The notes: generated by a model from the letters alone, not told the origin. DNA of 64,000 nucleotides from Ciborinia camelliae (GCA_025890175.1 JANPYM010000003.1:3395466-3459465); one strand, 5' to 3'; positions 22,711 to 34,956 are shown, counted from the first letter of the stretch. A program made the numbers and translations.

Positions 22711-25325
22711 TTCGATAAGAGAAGAGGAGCCTTCGACTTGCAAGGCAAATATTGAGGGAGTATAGCGAAGGGTGAGGAAAGCAATCGATAGGGCGGTAGA
22801 TTATATAGGCGGATACCACGAAGAAGACGAGATATTGATGACAAAACAATTATACATTCGACAGATATTGTTCATATATACCGGATTCTCTACTATTGAT
22901 TTATATAGTAAGTTGAAATAATTCTACCTGCTACTAAGGAATATAGATCGCTAATGAACATCTAGTTATCATCTTGACAGTATGCATAACAAATAATGTG
23001 ATACTCCGAGCCTTCATCACCATCGATGTAATTATCCCCGCATCAACAAATTCATCATTCCCAATTTCCACGCTGGCTATTTTGGTACGTACATACAATC
23101 TACATCCCCATCCACACCCACCTCATCCCCCAATAACCAAATCCCCACCCATCAATCTCCGCTATAATCCCCGCACAATCAAAGAAAAGATATCTGCACG
23201 CCCAACTTCCTCTACGGCCGATCCGCCAGCAGCGCGGCCGTCATCGTTCAATTCGTCGAAAGGAAGGATCGCCACCATCATCAAACTCTCCATCGTCATT
23301 CGACAACAATTACTCCCCCCCTCCAATCCTAATCCTAATCCTCATTCCCTTTGTTACTTTCACCATCGATGGTGTGTTCTGTGGATAATCGGGGGGTTTC
23401 CTGGGTATTTTCATAACTTCTAGGTTGTTTCTTGCAGTGGAGTGCAGCGCGGTGATGTGATGAGGGTAGTTAATAGGATTGGATTGGATAGATTCAGTAT
23501 AGTGAGATGGAAGTGCGATGCAGTTTGCGACAAGGAGGAGTAGGAGTATATTATGCAAACTAGTATGAGTCAAGGGGTGTCGTTGCAGATTTATCGGTAT
23601 GTATGTATTTGATTGTATTGGGTTGTTTGTCGTTTGTCGTTTGTCATTTGAGGCTTTGCTGGGACACATATATTGATAATATATTGATAATAGGGGAAGA
23701 GGCAAGGCGCGTGAGGGGTTTAAGATATATACCTCAGTAGTTTCAGGTGCCGGAGTTTAAAGTGTGATGAAGGGGGGATTAGGGAGCGGTTAGTTTAGTT
23801 GTTTTGTGTTTGGTTTGGGGTAGAAGAGGGAGGGGAGGTGGTGAGATTATCTATCTACTTACGTATATTATAAGGAGATGGATGTTTTTTAGATTAAATG
23901 TTAGTGGAGATAACGCTATCTATATTTTCGAGAGAGAGAGAGAGGTTCAATATACGTACGCGATCAAAGTGAAGTTGAGTTGAGTTGAGTTGAGTTGATC
24001 TGATCTGGTTTGGTTTGATATCATATCCTATCTCATATCCTATCCTATCTCGTACTTGTTTTTCTAAGTCTTATATTTATTTATTTATTCATACAAAGTT
24101 CGTCTTGTTCCTATTCCTATTCTTGTTCCTGTTTTTGTATATATTGTGGAATGGATGGAGTTTTAACTTATAACTTATACCTTATACCCTTATAACCTTA
24201 TACCCTTATAATCTTTGAACCTTGTGACCTTATATCACCTCCCTTTACCCCTAGGGATCTATTTATCTATCTACCTTTTGCAACCCGTGTGTATATGTGT
24301 GTGTGTGTGCATTCAGAATATCATTTATATATCCATATCATATCTTACCTATCTATATCATCCAATCCAATCTATCCATTTATTTATCTATTCATCCATC
24401 TATATAAAATACCCACCGAGTATTAAAACCTACCAAACCTACCAAACCTACCAAACCTAGGTAGGTAAAGCCAGCTAAGCCCATCCAGATAGATAGGATT
24501 CCGCCTTGTTGTTTAAGATTTAATACCTGAATCTAGATATTTAATAAGAGATAGGTAGGTACTAGGTAAGTAGGTAGGGTAAGGTAGGTAGGGGGGATAT
24601 ATTTAGAATGAAGGTGAATGGAAGTGAATAAAAGTAGATGTGCAACAAAAAGATGGGTTGGTTTGTTATTGGTGAAGGGAGGTAGGGAGGTATGTTTGAT
24701 TGAATTGGGTTGGGTTGGGTTGGGGAGATTGGGAGGTGAGGGGAGGAGAGGAGGTGAGGAGAGGAGGTGAGGAGGTGAATTGATGTTGAGATGGGTGGGT
24801 AGGGTAAGGTAGGTAGGTAGGTAGGTACTAGGTATGTGATTAGGGATATGGTGATGGATAAGGAAGATGGATGATGGATGATTATTGGTGAAGGAGTAAT
24901 TGATAGGGAGGTAGGTGAATGATATGAGATATGCAACCAAAGGATATAGTGATGAATGGAGGAAGGAGTAATTGGTAGATAGGGAGGTAGGGAGGTAGGG
25001 AGGTAGGTGAATGATGATATAAGATGTGTAATCCATGTAATGGGCGAGAAGAGGCAGATAGGTATCTAATATATATTCTGTATAGGAGTGAGGATGGAAG
25101 ATAGATGGATATTGAAAGGTAAAGAGATTGAAAGGTATAGATACTTATCTATCTAACTTTTATTGAATCAAGGTTAGATGGTAGATAGATAATATATAGA
25201 TATCAAAGTAATGGATACTGTAAAGGAGAATAATATAGGTAAGTACAAAGTAAAGAATCATGTAACCCAAGTCTTACATAACATGACTAAGCATATTTCC
25301 AACTATCTGAATTTACCTAGATACC
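22711..25325. other. Long repeat-rich spacer
   Basis: No gene is supported. Tracts include GAGA near 23930, TTGAG units at 23975-23998, GT repeats near 24290-24310, ACCAAACCT units near 24428-24460, and GGTAGG or GGAGG repeats on and off between 24550 and 25010. Apparent open frames here translate these repeats. Confidence 0.6.
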
Positions 25326-25718
25326 TAATCGTGGGTTGCCCCACTGTAGCTTTATTTGAGCCAGCTCACGCTTCAATAGGCGAACATGAACTCGCGCGCG
25401 AACGTGAATTCGCGTTTCATTGTAAAAAAATGAGGTTATTCCCAAATTTTGAAAGCTATAATAGAAATTTTGAAATTTTGATTTCAAAAAATGAAATTTC
25501 AAACTTTAATCTATTATATTATAAATTTTCAAATTTTCAAATTAAAGATTGATAATACTATACAATTTTGAAAATTTTGATAACAATTTTGATAATAATT
25601 TTGATAGCAATTTTGATAGCAATTTGGAACGCGAATTCACGTTCGCGCGCAAGTTCATGTTCGCCTATTGAAGTGTGAGCTGGCTCAAATAAAGCTACAG
25701 TGGGGCGACCCACGATTA
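25326..25718. mobile_element. MITE-like element with 89-bp inverted repeats and TA duplication
   Basis: The element proper is 25328-25716 (389 bp). Its ends, 25328-25416 and 25628-25716, are inverted copies that differ at only three of 89 positions by my reading. Both begin ATCGTGGG and carry CCCCACTGTAGC close to the tip. A TA dinucleotide flanks each end (25326-25327 and 25717-25718), as expected for Tc1/mariner-superfamily insertion. The interior is about 210 bp of AT-rich sequence with no credible reading frame, so it must be non-autonomous. The short frames that run into the ends are not genes. Confidence 0.85.
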
Positions 25719-28700
25719 TATAGTAAATATAAATATAAGTATAAATGCAATACTGCGATACATAAACCATAATCCATCCAACATCCAATATTGAACTTCA
25801 TTACTGTAATATCAAAAACCCACCTTTTCAGAGTTCATTGATACCTACCAATTAATCCACCATCCATCTCCCATCTCCCATACTTTATCAATCCAGATAT
25901 CAGCACACCTCTAAGAATCAAGAGTCAAGAGTCAAAAATCAACATTGAAATCTCGATGTCCACCCACCTAACCAGCACACCAAACCCCACCAAAATCGAA
26001 CCATCGAACCACCAACCAACCACCAACCATCCACAACCCAACACCTTCCTTACCTTCCTTACCATCACCAAACAAACATACCAGCCATGACATCAAATCT
26101 CGATCCAAAATATAAAAGAGAATCCCTTTCATCGACGATGTTAGATATGCAACAAAATCAAATCAAATGAAATCAAATCATGCAAATCATTCATTCCATT
26201 CCCGAACCCAGCCTCTCATATCCAGACTGGCATCCACAAATCCCATTATGCACGTGTGATGAATTAAATAAATCTGATTAACCATCAATTGAATTCCCTC
26301 CTGATCAAATTAAACTCTCAATATCTCACCAATGTCACACGTGTCACGTCAGTCAGTGTATGAGGTCTTGAATAGCTTTATATATCAATCAATCAATCAA
26401 TCAGATAAAAGAAATACTAAAGTATGTCGAAGAGGGACTCTCATCGAGAGATCACCACCCCCGTCTCGATATCAGAAGGGATAATCACGTGCCCAGCCAC
26501 CCGGCAGGGGCCTACTACCTAGGTATCTACCTAGACATCATTCATGCACCACATCCATCCATCCAATAGGCGCAGACCCAAACATCCAAGGATAAAGATA
26601 AAGATAAAAATAAAAAAAATATGTTTTTTTTATCTCGATCTTCGATCTTCGCTTCATATTAATCCCTGGCATTCATTAGAAAGGGATCTGGAAAATGAGT
26701 GTAGGATCGAGATTCGAGATCCTCAGATGGATGGAATATGATGGGTTCGAGGATTTCATCTCTCCTATCCCACACAACACAACCTTGAGAATCCATCCAT
26801 GCATTGAAATTCATGGAGATGATTGGTTCCTAAGCTCCCAATATTCGAAGCTGGCTAGGGATTTACTCTGTAGAAGAAATTGGGAATTCGTACCTACCTA
26901 GACTAGGAGACTACCTAGTCATAGGGAAGGAGACTAACAGACTAACCCCGACCAGCCCCGAAGGTTTAAGGGATCGAGATTGCTCATTTGTAGATGTGCA
27001 ACAAAATGATGTTTTTTGGTTTGTGAGGGTTGTTATTTGTTGGGTGGGAGGTGGGTGGAGGTGGAGGTCCGAGGAAGATGGGGGGGAGATGGGTTGGGTT
27101 AGGTAGAATGATCCTGGGGTTGATCACCTGGGGAAGAGCTGGAGGGGACCTATCTAGGTAGGTACTGGATTAATACTGGATGGTTTTTTATGGGTTCTTG
27201 GGTAGGTAGGTAGGTATTTATGGGGGAGGGGGATTGGGAGTTGGAAATTGGGTTGATCTTTACGTACCTAGGTAGGTAAACGTAGGTAGATAAGGCTGAG
27301 ATATAAGGCGTATATATACATAATATCCACATATTCTCCTAGATAGCCTCTAAATATCTACTATTATTATCTATACTATAATCACATTAATATTTCAATA
27401 TAGATATAAATGAATGCTCTAACCCATTTATCTAGTATCTATCCACAAGTTAGATACCTAGCTTAACATATCAATATCAATATCAAAGATTAGTCATCCC
27501 CAACCCAACTCTATATCCCGTAGAACTTAAGTTAGCTTCCAATTACCTAGTTACGATAATTCAACGATGTATGAGGTATAGTATGCAGTAGTCATACATT
27601 TTTAATAATATTTATAGGATAAATATATTATTGTTATTGTTATTGAAGAAGGGAGAGGGAGAGAAGCTTAAGGGAGAGGAGCGGAGTGGAGCCAGAGGTT
27701 TATTTATTATTTTTGGGTTTTGGGTTTTGGGTTTTGGGTTTTTGGGTTTGGGGTTGGATTATATTGAAGAATAATGAAATGAATCTTGTGAACTTTTATT
27801 TAGATTAATAGGTACCTATCTACCTACTGGTTCTACTCATCGCGCTTTAACAATCAAATTTACCTTGACCATTTCTATTTCCATCTAAAATCCCAAAATA
27901 GATTTTCAACCCTCTATATACCCGTCAATATTTATTCAACCCTCAATAGATATACTATACACCTTCAATTCAATAATCTCCCACAAAAAAAAACCAAAAA
28001 AACCATTCCAATACAAATACATATAATAACATCCCTTAGATCCCTATCCCTCATCCTCATATGTAGTAACCGACAAACAAACAAACAAACAAACAAACAA
28101 GTGAACAGCTATATATCTACGTACCATAACATCACAATCACTTCCAGAACGCAAGTTTGCGCTTGAGATAAGTGATATAATAAAACATAATAAAACATAA
28201 CATAACAAAAGCACATTATAGAAAGCATTTCATCTCACTATATCTACTGATATAATTCAATAATATATTTCGATACCTACCTACCTAGATACCTAAGGTA
28301 GGGTCCCTATAACGGAAGTAAAGTAGCCCGCCCGTCTAGTTTAATCAAAGTCTCGGTAGGTAGGTAATGATCAAAAGTGATGTTGATGAAGATGAATAGT
28401 ATAGAGGGAATTTTGGGAAGCAAAACCCATTCCATCTCATCTCATCTATTGATATAGATATATATATATATATATATAGGTACCTACCTATACATACAGC
28501 CCATTCAAGCATAAGGTCTGTGCTCTAGATATGCAACAAACCCAAACCAAACCAAAGCATAAGGCAATCATTTGTGTAGCAAGTGATCCGAGCTTGAGAT
28601 ATGCAAGCATCAATGAACGATCTCTGGTTTTACTCGGGTATCAATTAAAGCGAAGTGCAAGTGCAAGTGCAAGTGCCCGAAGAGGAAGGTTGATAGGATC

Positions 28701-29343
28701 AATAAATCTCTCGATACGATAGGATACGATAGGATACGATAGGATACGATATGATATGACACTCAACCGAGCCTCATGCTAATGGTTATTGTGATGGATA
28801 CGGTTTGATAACTGAGTGAAATGGGGTGGAGAAGGTTTATGTAGTCAACTACTAGATACCTACCATAGATGTGGAATACCCTCGGTAATGAAGATAGGTA
28901 AATTACGAGAAAAGGACCAATCGATCTTCATATAGCCTTAGGAGATTCCCAGTGTGTGCTATAATTTCTTTCCAGGCAAGGAGATTTTGTGGATGGCAAG
29001 AGACGCACAAAACAGACCTATGAGTAAAGAAAAAGGCTTCCGATTACTGATATGTAACAACTCAATTGTGAAAAGAAAAGCCGAAATAAATATCGCAATG
29101 GGAAACATAGTAAAAGAAGTGTGGTGTTGAGGTACATGTGCAATGAAACTTCAAATGGAGAGACTTTTCGTCTAGTAAGCGAGGGTGATCAAGGCCTTTA
29201 ATCAATCAAGGGGGAAATAATGTGTGCCAAAATTAATGATACGAGGCAAGCTTTTGTAAAGGGGAATGCAAAGCGTATTCAGATGGGGGCAGATGTACAT
29301 ACTTATATATCTACGCATCTTTGTACGCTCATGATCAGACCCC
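25719..29343. other. Long repeat-rich spacer left of XLF
   Basis: No gene is supported. It has ACCAACC-type repeats at 25990-26030, GATAAAGATAAA near 26590, a GGGTTTTGG run at 27714-27745, ACAAACAA at 28075-28100, AT repeats near 28455, TGCAAG units at 28655-28675 and a 10-mer GGATACGATA repeated at 28708-28755. Several palindromic CCTAGGTAGG sites occur (26516, 27150, 27265). The right end is the 3' flank of the minus-strand XLF gene. Confidence 0.6.
28708..28755 (+). repeat. Tandem 10-mer GGATACGATA
   Basis: Four and a half units of a 10-base sequence occur in tandem; the last one is diverged. Confidence 0.8.
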
Positions 29344-31119
29344 TTAGAATTTCCTTTTCTTCTTAACCGGCGCCTTACTTTTTGCCTCCAATTCCTTCTT
29401 CAACATCACTCTCATCTTATCAGCCCGTTCTTGGGAAGTTTCCTTTGGTGGTGGGGTTTTTTCTTTCGCTTTTTCGTCCTCCTCTATCGTCTGCCATCTC
29501 CCTCTCCCTCTAATCTCTTCGTCAGAAATATCTTCTCTCTGGCTAGCACTCCCAGCGGCAGCCTTCTTTCCACCAATCGTACCAAGCTTCTTCTTTGGTG
29601 ACGCCGAACTCGGAGGCTCGATTTCAGGTGTTGATGTAGTTTCTTTTTTCTTTCCACCAATTTTGCCTAGCATGCCTCTTTTTGGTCGCGGATTTATAGC
29701 TTCGCGTTCAAGCTCTGGTTCTAGCTCCGGCTCTGGAGAAAGAGAAGGAGCTTTCTTTCCGCCTATTTTCCCAATCTTGCCTTTCTTTTTAACTGGTGGA
29801 GATTGAGGAGTCTGCTGTCGTTTTGAAGGTGGAGAGGATGGTGAATCGTCGTCCGTGGTATCATTATTATCATCATTATCATTGTCATCATTATCAATCG
29901 TTTTGCTGGAATGTGAGTTCGTTGGTAAAGGTTCATCATCTTCGGTAGTATCATCTGCGTTTTGACTTGGAGCAGTTGGTGTTGGAGCTTTCCGTTTTGT
30001 GCCCGATTTGTTGGCTGGAGTCCGTGCTTTGAGTGGTGGACGAGGGCTTAGTGTTGGTGTTCGATTAAAACTTGGCGTGTGGGCTTTGGAGATGGGGAGA
30101 CTATTTGGGATTCTCGAACGTTGAGACGGAGCATCGAGATCATCATCATCATCATCTGTAGAATCGTCCATTGAAACATCCGGCTTAGGCTTAGATTTTG
30201 AGAGATGAGGTGGTGTTGATTGTATCTGAAAATCGTCTTCGGGTCTTATAGATTCTTGTTCGAGATTCCTTCTTGGTAAATCCGTTGGACTTGCGGTCAT
30301 CATCTTCTTTGATATACCTACAGTCTTGCCTTGCATATGGTCCCACCAATTGAATACTCGATCCTCTTTATCAAAACCTTTTGGGAGATTCGAATCTATA
30401 TCGTCGCCACCAAACACATTGTTCAACAACTCCCAGGTATCTCCCATCTTATTCGATCCCAACTCCCTCCTCCAGGCTCCCACATCGAAAATCTTCAATC
30501 CTTTAATCTTCTCACTTGCTTTTTTCCTATCAACCTTTCTCCCCGGTCTTCCCGCAGCTTGATGAAAAATTGTGCCCAGGTCGGTCCCTTGACTTTCCAA
30601 TGTATCAACAAGTTTCTGAATAACCTCATCTTTTTCTTTGAGTAATTCCACTAGCTCCTCAACCCCTCTTCTCTTTTCTTGTAGCGCGACCAAACTAGGA
30701 AAAATCAACGTCTCAACAGTTTTTTTCGGCAATTCGGGCCTCAATAGATACCGCCATTCTAAGTCTTTCAAACCACCCGGCAGTGGAATCTTAACGTGGA
30801 GAAGTAAATGTGGTAAAGGGTCACTGCGAGTACCCGCGCCAACCTGCAACGATAGACTTGTATCTTTCCCTCCTGTAACCCCTAGTTTTATCTTATCAAG
30901 GAATATCGATAACTGGTCTTCGTCCTCACTCGGATCGATACTTGTGTTCTCTTCTGTGCTTCTTTCGATTATCGCATCGCGATCTACCCTTTCTGCCCAT
31001 ATATTCGTTAAATCCGTTAGTCTAAGTAGGTATGAATCCTTATTGAATTCGGATGAGATGAGGAAGGGAGGTAGTTGTGCGCCAGCAGAGCTGGAAAGTT
31101 GGAGAGGTTTCCAGACCAT
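29344..31119 (-). CDS. NEJ1: XLF/Nej1-type non-homologous end-joining factor
   Basis: A single exon of 591 residues. The N-terminal part (about 1-150) fits the XLF head domain: MVWKPLQL at the start, FNKDSYLLRLTDLTNIWAE, and LKDLEWRYLL before the stalk. A coiled coil follows at about 153-186 (EELVELLKEKDEVIQKLVDTL). DVGAWRRELGSNKMGDTWELLNNVFG follows, a stretch I would expect in ascomycete Nej1/XLF proteins. The remaining 300 or so residues are low complexity, rich in Pro, Ser and Asp. Near the end a GxIGGKK motif occurs three times (KIGKIGGKK, MLGKIGGKK, KLGTIGGKK), and the protein ends APVKKKRKF, a basic tail with a terminal aromatic. XLF works with Lig4-XRCC4 and Ku to join DNA ends in the nucleus. 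The family call is good; the tail role is inferred. Confidence 0.8.
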   Translation of the reverse strand: MVWKPLQLSSSAGAQLPPFLISSEFNKDSYLLRLTDLTNIWAERVDRDAIIERSTEENTSIDPSEDEDQLSIFLDKIKLGVTGGKDTSLSLQVGAGTRSDPLPHLLLHVKIPLPGGLKDLEWRYLLRPELPKKTVETLIFPSLVALQEKRRGVEELVELLKEKDEVIQKLVDTLESQGTDLGTIFHQAAGRPGRKVDRKKASEKIKGLKIFDVGAWRRELGSNKMGDTWELLNNVFGGDDIDSNLPKGFDKEDRVFNWWDHMQGKTVGISKKMMTASPTDLPRRNLEQESIRPEDDFQIQSTPPHLSKSKPKPDVSMDDSTDDDDDDLDAPSQRSRIPNSLPISKAHTPSFNRTPTLSPRPPLKARTPANKSGTKRKAPTPTAPSQNADDTTEDDEPLPTNSHSSKTIDNDDNDNDDNNDTTDDDSPSSPPSKRQQTPQSPPVKKKGKIGKIGGKKAPSLSPEPELEPELEREAINPRPKRGMLGKIGGKKKETTSTPEIEPPSSASPKKKLGTIGGKKAAAGSASQREDISDEEIRGRGRWQTIEEDEKAKEKTPPPKETSQERADKMRVMLKKELEAKSKAPVKKKRKF

Positions 31120-31593
31120 TGTTGCGATGTTATACTACAATAGATAGGTAGGTCTGGTATGCTTAGGTAGGTAGGCTATTGTGGAGCTGCTAATAAACTG
31201 CCGGATGATGTGACAAGATAGCAGTGAAAAAGGTAGGGTACTATTATTCATACTTTATCTCATGGCAGTTGAGAAATGATGTATGAACGCATATCGCGAC
31301 CAAGTCCATCAAATATTTGTTAATATTTCAAGTATTTCAATACAGCATTCTTCAAATAACCATCAATATGGATTGTGATGGATGGTGATGTCAGGGTATA
31401 GTTGGTAGTGTGAGGATTAGACTTGAATTGAATTTTAGGGACCAGCCGCAGGTCTTTTAAGCTTTAGTAACCTTACGTAACAGGGGTGATTTTCATCAAG
31501 TCACATGCACACTAGCTTAGCGTAGAATTAGCTCAGGAAATCATCCGTGAACATTCGTGAACAATTAAAGTTGAGGAGAGGTACCTTCTTAGA
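31120..31593. other. Promoter of XLF and 3' flank of membrane-protein gene
   Basis: AT-rich spacer with TAGGTAGG words near 31143 and 31165. No gene is seen. Confidence 0.5.
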
Positions 31594-32686
31594 TTACACC
31601 AAGCGCAATCTAATCTCATCAGCTCTTCTCAAGATCTCTTTATTATCCCCCGGCTCTATGCCAACGAATATATCTTCAGAATGTATCTTGACCGACTCCC
31701 TTTCTGACTCGTCATGGCCAATAATCATTTCTTTCGGTTTCATGGAAATGAGAAAATCTGCGATCGGGAAATGGCTTGATTTTGGCGTCTCGTATCCTGA
31801 TATAACAGCGCTGACGATGAGCATAAGTAACAAGATTGCACCATATAATGCCACATAGGTCCATGCGGTCCAGCTGCCCACCTCCGCGCGCTGCGTTGGA
31901 ATGGCATAGGAGCCCCGCAAGTAGTTTTGGGGCGGCAATCCTTCTTGGATATCATCTGCCGAGTCGCCTGATGTAAGCATGAGAGGATTGCAAAGGTACA
32001 AAGGCGTGGCCAGTAGATTGCAAAGGTATTCTCTGGGGGTATTGACACTGAGATTTGGGGTATAGGCCGATTGGTTGAGGTAAATATAGAGGTATTGTGT
32101 GAGCTGTGATTGCGGGGTAAGAGACGAACAGTTCCCTCCATCATCTACCTGGTCGAGGGGCGTCAAAATTGCGTCGTATGCTTGGAAGAAGTCTTCGGGC
32201 GGAATGTGCTGTACGAGAGTTTTTCCCAGACTTTTTGCCTTGAGAAGAGTCATATCAGTCCGGGATGCAGCAACTGTCTCATTTCGACAAGCCTTGGAAC
32301 AAGCGAGGAACAAAAGCTACGTAAAGAGGTGAAGAGTATACTGAAAAACAGAACATGCCATGAGAGTTTAGAATTGGGAAATGTGACATCAAAGAACTGA
32401 TTATGCTCACAAAGGGTTTTGCTGCGGTTGTAAGAGCGATATCGCCTGCTTTAGACATAATATGGAGGATCAAAATGCCATGCTCTGAAGATACCAGTCT
32501 AAGAGGCGAATATCGATGAGTCGAGGTAACCGCGCGATAGGTGGTAACTAAAGATATCAGAGCGGGGAAGAGGATGATCTTTGAAGTGGCAAAAAAGTTC
32601 CTTATATTCTTAGAAGGACTTTGCATCTTCGATCTCTCAGGGCTTGCCAGTGTCTCCCTTGATGGATCCGTCATTCTTTTTGTCAT
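31594..32686 (-). CDS. Fungal membrane protein of unknown function
   Basis: Two exons, 32686-32411 and 32316-31594, join across a 94-nt intron (GTGAGC donor, TACGTAG acceptor) to give 332 residues. The start is the first ATG after an upstream in-frame stop; another Met lies 4 codons later. A hydrophobic segment (SKIILFPALISLVTTY) occurs near residue 40, a weaker one around the exon junction (AAKPFLLFLACSKAC), and a strong membrane span at about residues 240-260 (YVALYGAILLLMLIVSAVI). The loop between them has several Cys and possible N-glycosylation sites (NET, NQS, NLS), suggesting a lumenal or outer face. The short tail is acidic and basic. No domain family is recognised. Confidence 0.65.
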
Positions 32687-33201
32687 TTTTAGAGGCAACT
32701 AGTAAGTAACGGAGCTCGATATACAATAACAATAAGTTTAATAGACAGTACGGAAAGTTATTGAGACCTTTTTGAAGAAACTTGATAGCGGCTTAGCTCA
32801 GTTATAATGCGTTGTAGTTCCCCTTACAAATTGAACAATTGTTTGTCCATTATTTCTACAAACAAATTCCTTGTTTACATTTTCAATAAATGACATACAG
32901 GAGAACTAAACACATAAGGAATAGTAGGGGGTTCTAGAAGGCTTTTTGGTATATTCGAAAGATACGGAACAAATGTCTCCCATCTACGCTCCATTTAAAT
33001 CTATAATGTGTAGCCGAAAAAGCCTCTTCGTATTCATCTATCGTTTTGAGCCTCACAAGTAGAGATTCGGCATTTTTATCATTTTATATGGCAAACTTGA
33101 AGACTGCCCTTAATTCATGCGCGTCGGTTTAAAGTCAGTACATTCCTGCGTTTTCCCATCTTCAGTCTCGTCAACATTTAATCATCATCCTGCGACACTT
33201 T
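32687..33201. other. Spacer with a partial tRNA-like segment
   Basis: At about 32787-32829 the sequence resembles the 5' half of a tRNA, including TAGCTCAGTT like an A box. It lacks a T-arm and B box, so no tRNA gene is called. No other feature is seen. Confidence 0.35.
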
Positions 33202-33880
33202 TTGTTTCTTTTCATAACCCCAATAATTTTTTCAATGAACCTCCTACGAAAAATGAAGCCATGTTGTCTTCGGCATCTACCCAGAACCCATTATCATGTA
33301 TCAGCACAATCAGTATCGATTGCGCCCCCCCCCCAACCACCTACAAAAGCCGTAACTTCTATATTCCCACCAGCAGGAGCAACTTGCGATACCAGTTCCC
33401 AGCAGGTCCTAGCCATCGCAGTAGGAGTTCAATTCACCCTCCTCCTTCCACCAGCATCCAGCTCCAGAGCTACCGTGACCATATCGTGCATGACCGGGAC
33501 CCAAACGGTAATTGCGGTTCAGTGCTATAATCCTCTATCCTCATCGTCATATCCCGGTCCTTCCACTCGATCTTCGGGGACAGCGGGTCAGAAATCCCCG
33601 GGTTTCCTCGAGATTACAGATACTCGATCAGTCCCGGTACCCATATCTACTATATATAGGCGTAGACATCACCGCACCTCCATCAAATATCTATCCCCAA
33701 TCAACAACTCTCCCTCCATCCCAACCCACGAGTAAACCCACAAAAGCTACGGTGACAGCGGCAGCGACACAATCATCATCATCAACTCGCATCTTTCCCG
33801 GTTCTCTGTGGACAGGCTGGGGGACCATATTTATTGTGTTTGGCAATTTCTGCAGCTGTTGCTCTTTAGTAAATAGTTAG
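33202..33880 (+). pseudogene. Broken Ser/Thr/Pro-rich reading frame, possible secreted or membrane protein
   Basis: Two frames follow one another. 33202-33735 encodes GATCDTSSQQVLAIAVGVQF and a Ser/Thr/Pro-rich run. 33512-33880 continues with STTLPPSQPTSKPTKATVTAA and ends in a hydrophobic stretch (WTGWGTIFIVFGNFCSCC). A run of ten C at 33325-33334 lies near the start and could be a slippage or base-calling site. Together they look like a Ser/Thr-rich protein with a C-terminal membrane segment split by a frameshift, but no family is recognised and coding is not certain. Confidence 0.3.
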
Positions 33881-34911
33881 TTACATGAGAGAGAAAAAAC
33901 TACATACCCTACTAGATAGATCGTCAGAGATGAAGAAAGAGAAAAAAGCACGATCTAGATATGAAATTTGTATTTTAATTAATATTAGATGGGGAACTTT
34001 CATCCAAATTTGATTATCAAGCTTCTCAGTGCCAGTGCCCCCTAGATTCAAGACGATATTTGATAAGCATCATATCAAATAGATCAGCCGAAAATAACCA
34101 GGAGTGAGAATTTCATTTGGAATATGTATTGCCCGGCGCAAGATCCAGTGCTTTAAAGCGTTCGTGTCCGGATGATCCCCTCGACGGTTGCTGTCCCGTG
34201 GTTTTTCCCGTACCAACAGGAGTCCTCCTTATTTACTTCATGTGCCTGAACGCAATGGATGGGTTTCGGGGCAAGAGCAAAAAATGGAACGCTCAATTTT
34301 TACTACAATCGACAGTTAGAATTTGGTCTCTGGATTAATCAACATGTAAATCCGAATCCATAAATGATAATTATTAAATTTACATCATTTTATTACATTG
34401 TAAATGCGTGAATAGATCCACTAAGTTTGAAACACATTTGGGGATATACTAAATTACTAATAATAGTAGTATAGTAGTTTGAGGAGAAAAGGATTTATAG
34501 AAAAGGGGAGGGGCGCTTATCCCCCCTTCCCCTTTTTCCCCTGAAGCTGCCATACTGCTGCGTCTAGTATCTATACACAAAATACGTTTTAGGCACTATG
34601 GATCCTCTCACAACCTTATATGTTTTAATATTAACATGAGTCCCTTCAACCTTGATCCCAAACTCGTAGGCGAGTAAATCCTTCAGAAGCCAACCGAACA
34701 AAAACAGAGCTTGGCTTGTGAAAATTTTGAATATACTGTAGAAATTAGTTCTCAAAAGACATAAAGGAAGGAAGGAAGGAAGGAAGGAAAATTCTCATCA
34801 TCATGCTTATCCGTGTCATGGGCTATGTCAAAGTATCCCGGAAAAGAAAGATTCTGGGCTCTAACTTTCTGCTTCGATATCATCTAGAAATAGAAGATAA
34901 GGTATTGTTAT

Positions 34912-34956
34912 TGTTGTGTATCGAGCTAGTGTATGTAGAACTATTTTATATCAACA
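34912..34956 (+). repeat. Dispersed TGTTG...CAACA micro-repeat, copy 1
   Basis: A 45-bp block that recurs at 48753-48795. The two share an identical 32-bp core (starting TATCGAGCTAGTG and ending CTATTTTATA). Both copies start TGTTG and end CAACA. No matching target duplication is evident. It may be an LTR or TIR remnant. Confidence 0.65.

Noticed and set aside
24533..25036. 167-residue Pro/Leu/Tyr-rich minus-strand frame
   Set aside because: Composed of GGTAGG and GGAGG simple repeats read backwards; no domain and no codon pattern of a gene.
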